Shown: piece by piece, positions 49,501 through 64,000 of the stretch
How positions within the stretch are numbered: the first letter of the stretch is position 1
Layout: the number at the start of each line of letters is the position of its first letter
NCBI GenBank assembly: GCA_033961575.1
Contig: CM066735.1
Coordinates: 29,655,501-29,719,500 of the forward strand
Source of the DNA: Aselliscus stoliczkanus
Lineage: Eukaryota; Chordata; Mammalia; Chiroptera; Hipposideridae
DNA: 64,000 nt
Direction: 5' to 3'
Notes under the pieces: model-generated
What the model saw: the letters and a program-made list of their open reading frames with translations, nothing else
Databases searched by the model: none
What the model was told of the DNA's origin: nothing
Made by a program: the position numbers and the translations under genes

Positions 49501-49540
49501 AAGTACGGAAGAAGGTGTTTGGTGCTTGGGTATCAGAGAC

Positions 49541-63629
<14,089 letters not shown>

Positions 63630-64000
63630 TAAATTGTTGTAAGTTAGTGCACTGCATTTGATTTTGGCCCAGCTGCTAACCCACCTTTACATTGAAATTA
63701 AATAAATGATTGTTACTTTGCTACCACTTCAACTTTTAGTCTTTTAGTTTTATCATGAAATTAGTACTTTTCATTTCTGGTATTGCTGCTTTTTCCAGAA
63801 ATTACTTACCTTTAAAATAATAGCTGGTTCTCTGTACCATGCATTTGGACAAACAGAAGATTTGGAAGTTGTGTTCACACTGAAAGAGAGAAGGCTGTGC
63901 TCAAGTAGCAATCCCCATTATGCACATAAGCTATAAGGCATTCCTGGCAGCATGCCATGTATTTGCCATCCCTTTCATTAGGTCCTGGATCTTACCTGCA

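Noticed and set aside
49526..49540. Upstream in-frame start for AADAT
   Set aside because: The triplet there is TTG, not ATG, and the extra residues are absent from known AADAT; the ATG at 49,541 is preferred.

Overview
This window is nuclear DNA from a placental mammal, most probably a bat. It is AT-rich and its only protein-coding sequence is split into short exons with GT/AG splice sites. It is full of LINE-1, LINE-2, MIR, MaLR LTR and DNA-transposon fragments. The youngest elements are SINEs with tRNA-derived heads, including Ves-type copies typical of Chiroptera. A second SINE family opens with a GGCCGGCC head and exists in a short form and a ~450-500 bp form; my impression is that this points to horseshoe bats and their relatives, but that is inference.

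Layout. Positions 1 to about 48,800 are intergenic and hold no gene that I can support. They contain interspersed repeats, microsatellites, one full-length but decayed processed pseudogene of phosphoribosyl-pyrophosphate synthetase (25,631-26,530), a probable solo retroviral LTR with a 6-bp target duplication (22,949-24,090), a second antisense LTR (about 37,595-38,180), a hAT miniature element with an 8-bp target duplication (35,774-36,074), and an internally deleted mariner that keeps the C-terminal part of its transposase reading frame (42,294-42,860).

From about 48,900 a CpG-rich promoter leads into the one real gene, AADAT (kynurenine/alpha-aminoadipate aminotransferase, KAT II), on the + strand. 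Six coding exons are present (49,541-49,607; 50,269-50,437; 51,489-51,621; 54,712-54,786; 59,959-60,168; 63,534-63,599). They encode residues 1-240 in one continuous frame, and every junction matches the human protein numbering. The exons carrying the catalytic lysine and the C-terminal domain lie beyond the right edge. The introns are filled with L1, L2, MIR, SINE, Tigger and (TA)n sequence.

I found no operon-like or otherwise novel multi-gene system. The most interesting observations are small-scale rearrangements: a 25-bp tailless SINE insertion with perfect 16-bp target duplications in AADAT intron 5; a perfect 30-bp palindrome abutting an 85-bp recent duplication; a 27-bp fold-back; a doublet of truncated SINEs fused to an L1 3' end; and one unrecognised coding-like reading frame near 20.5 kb.
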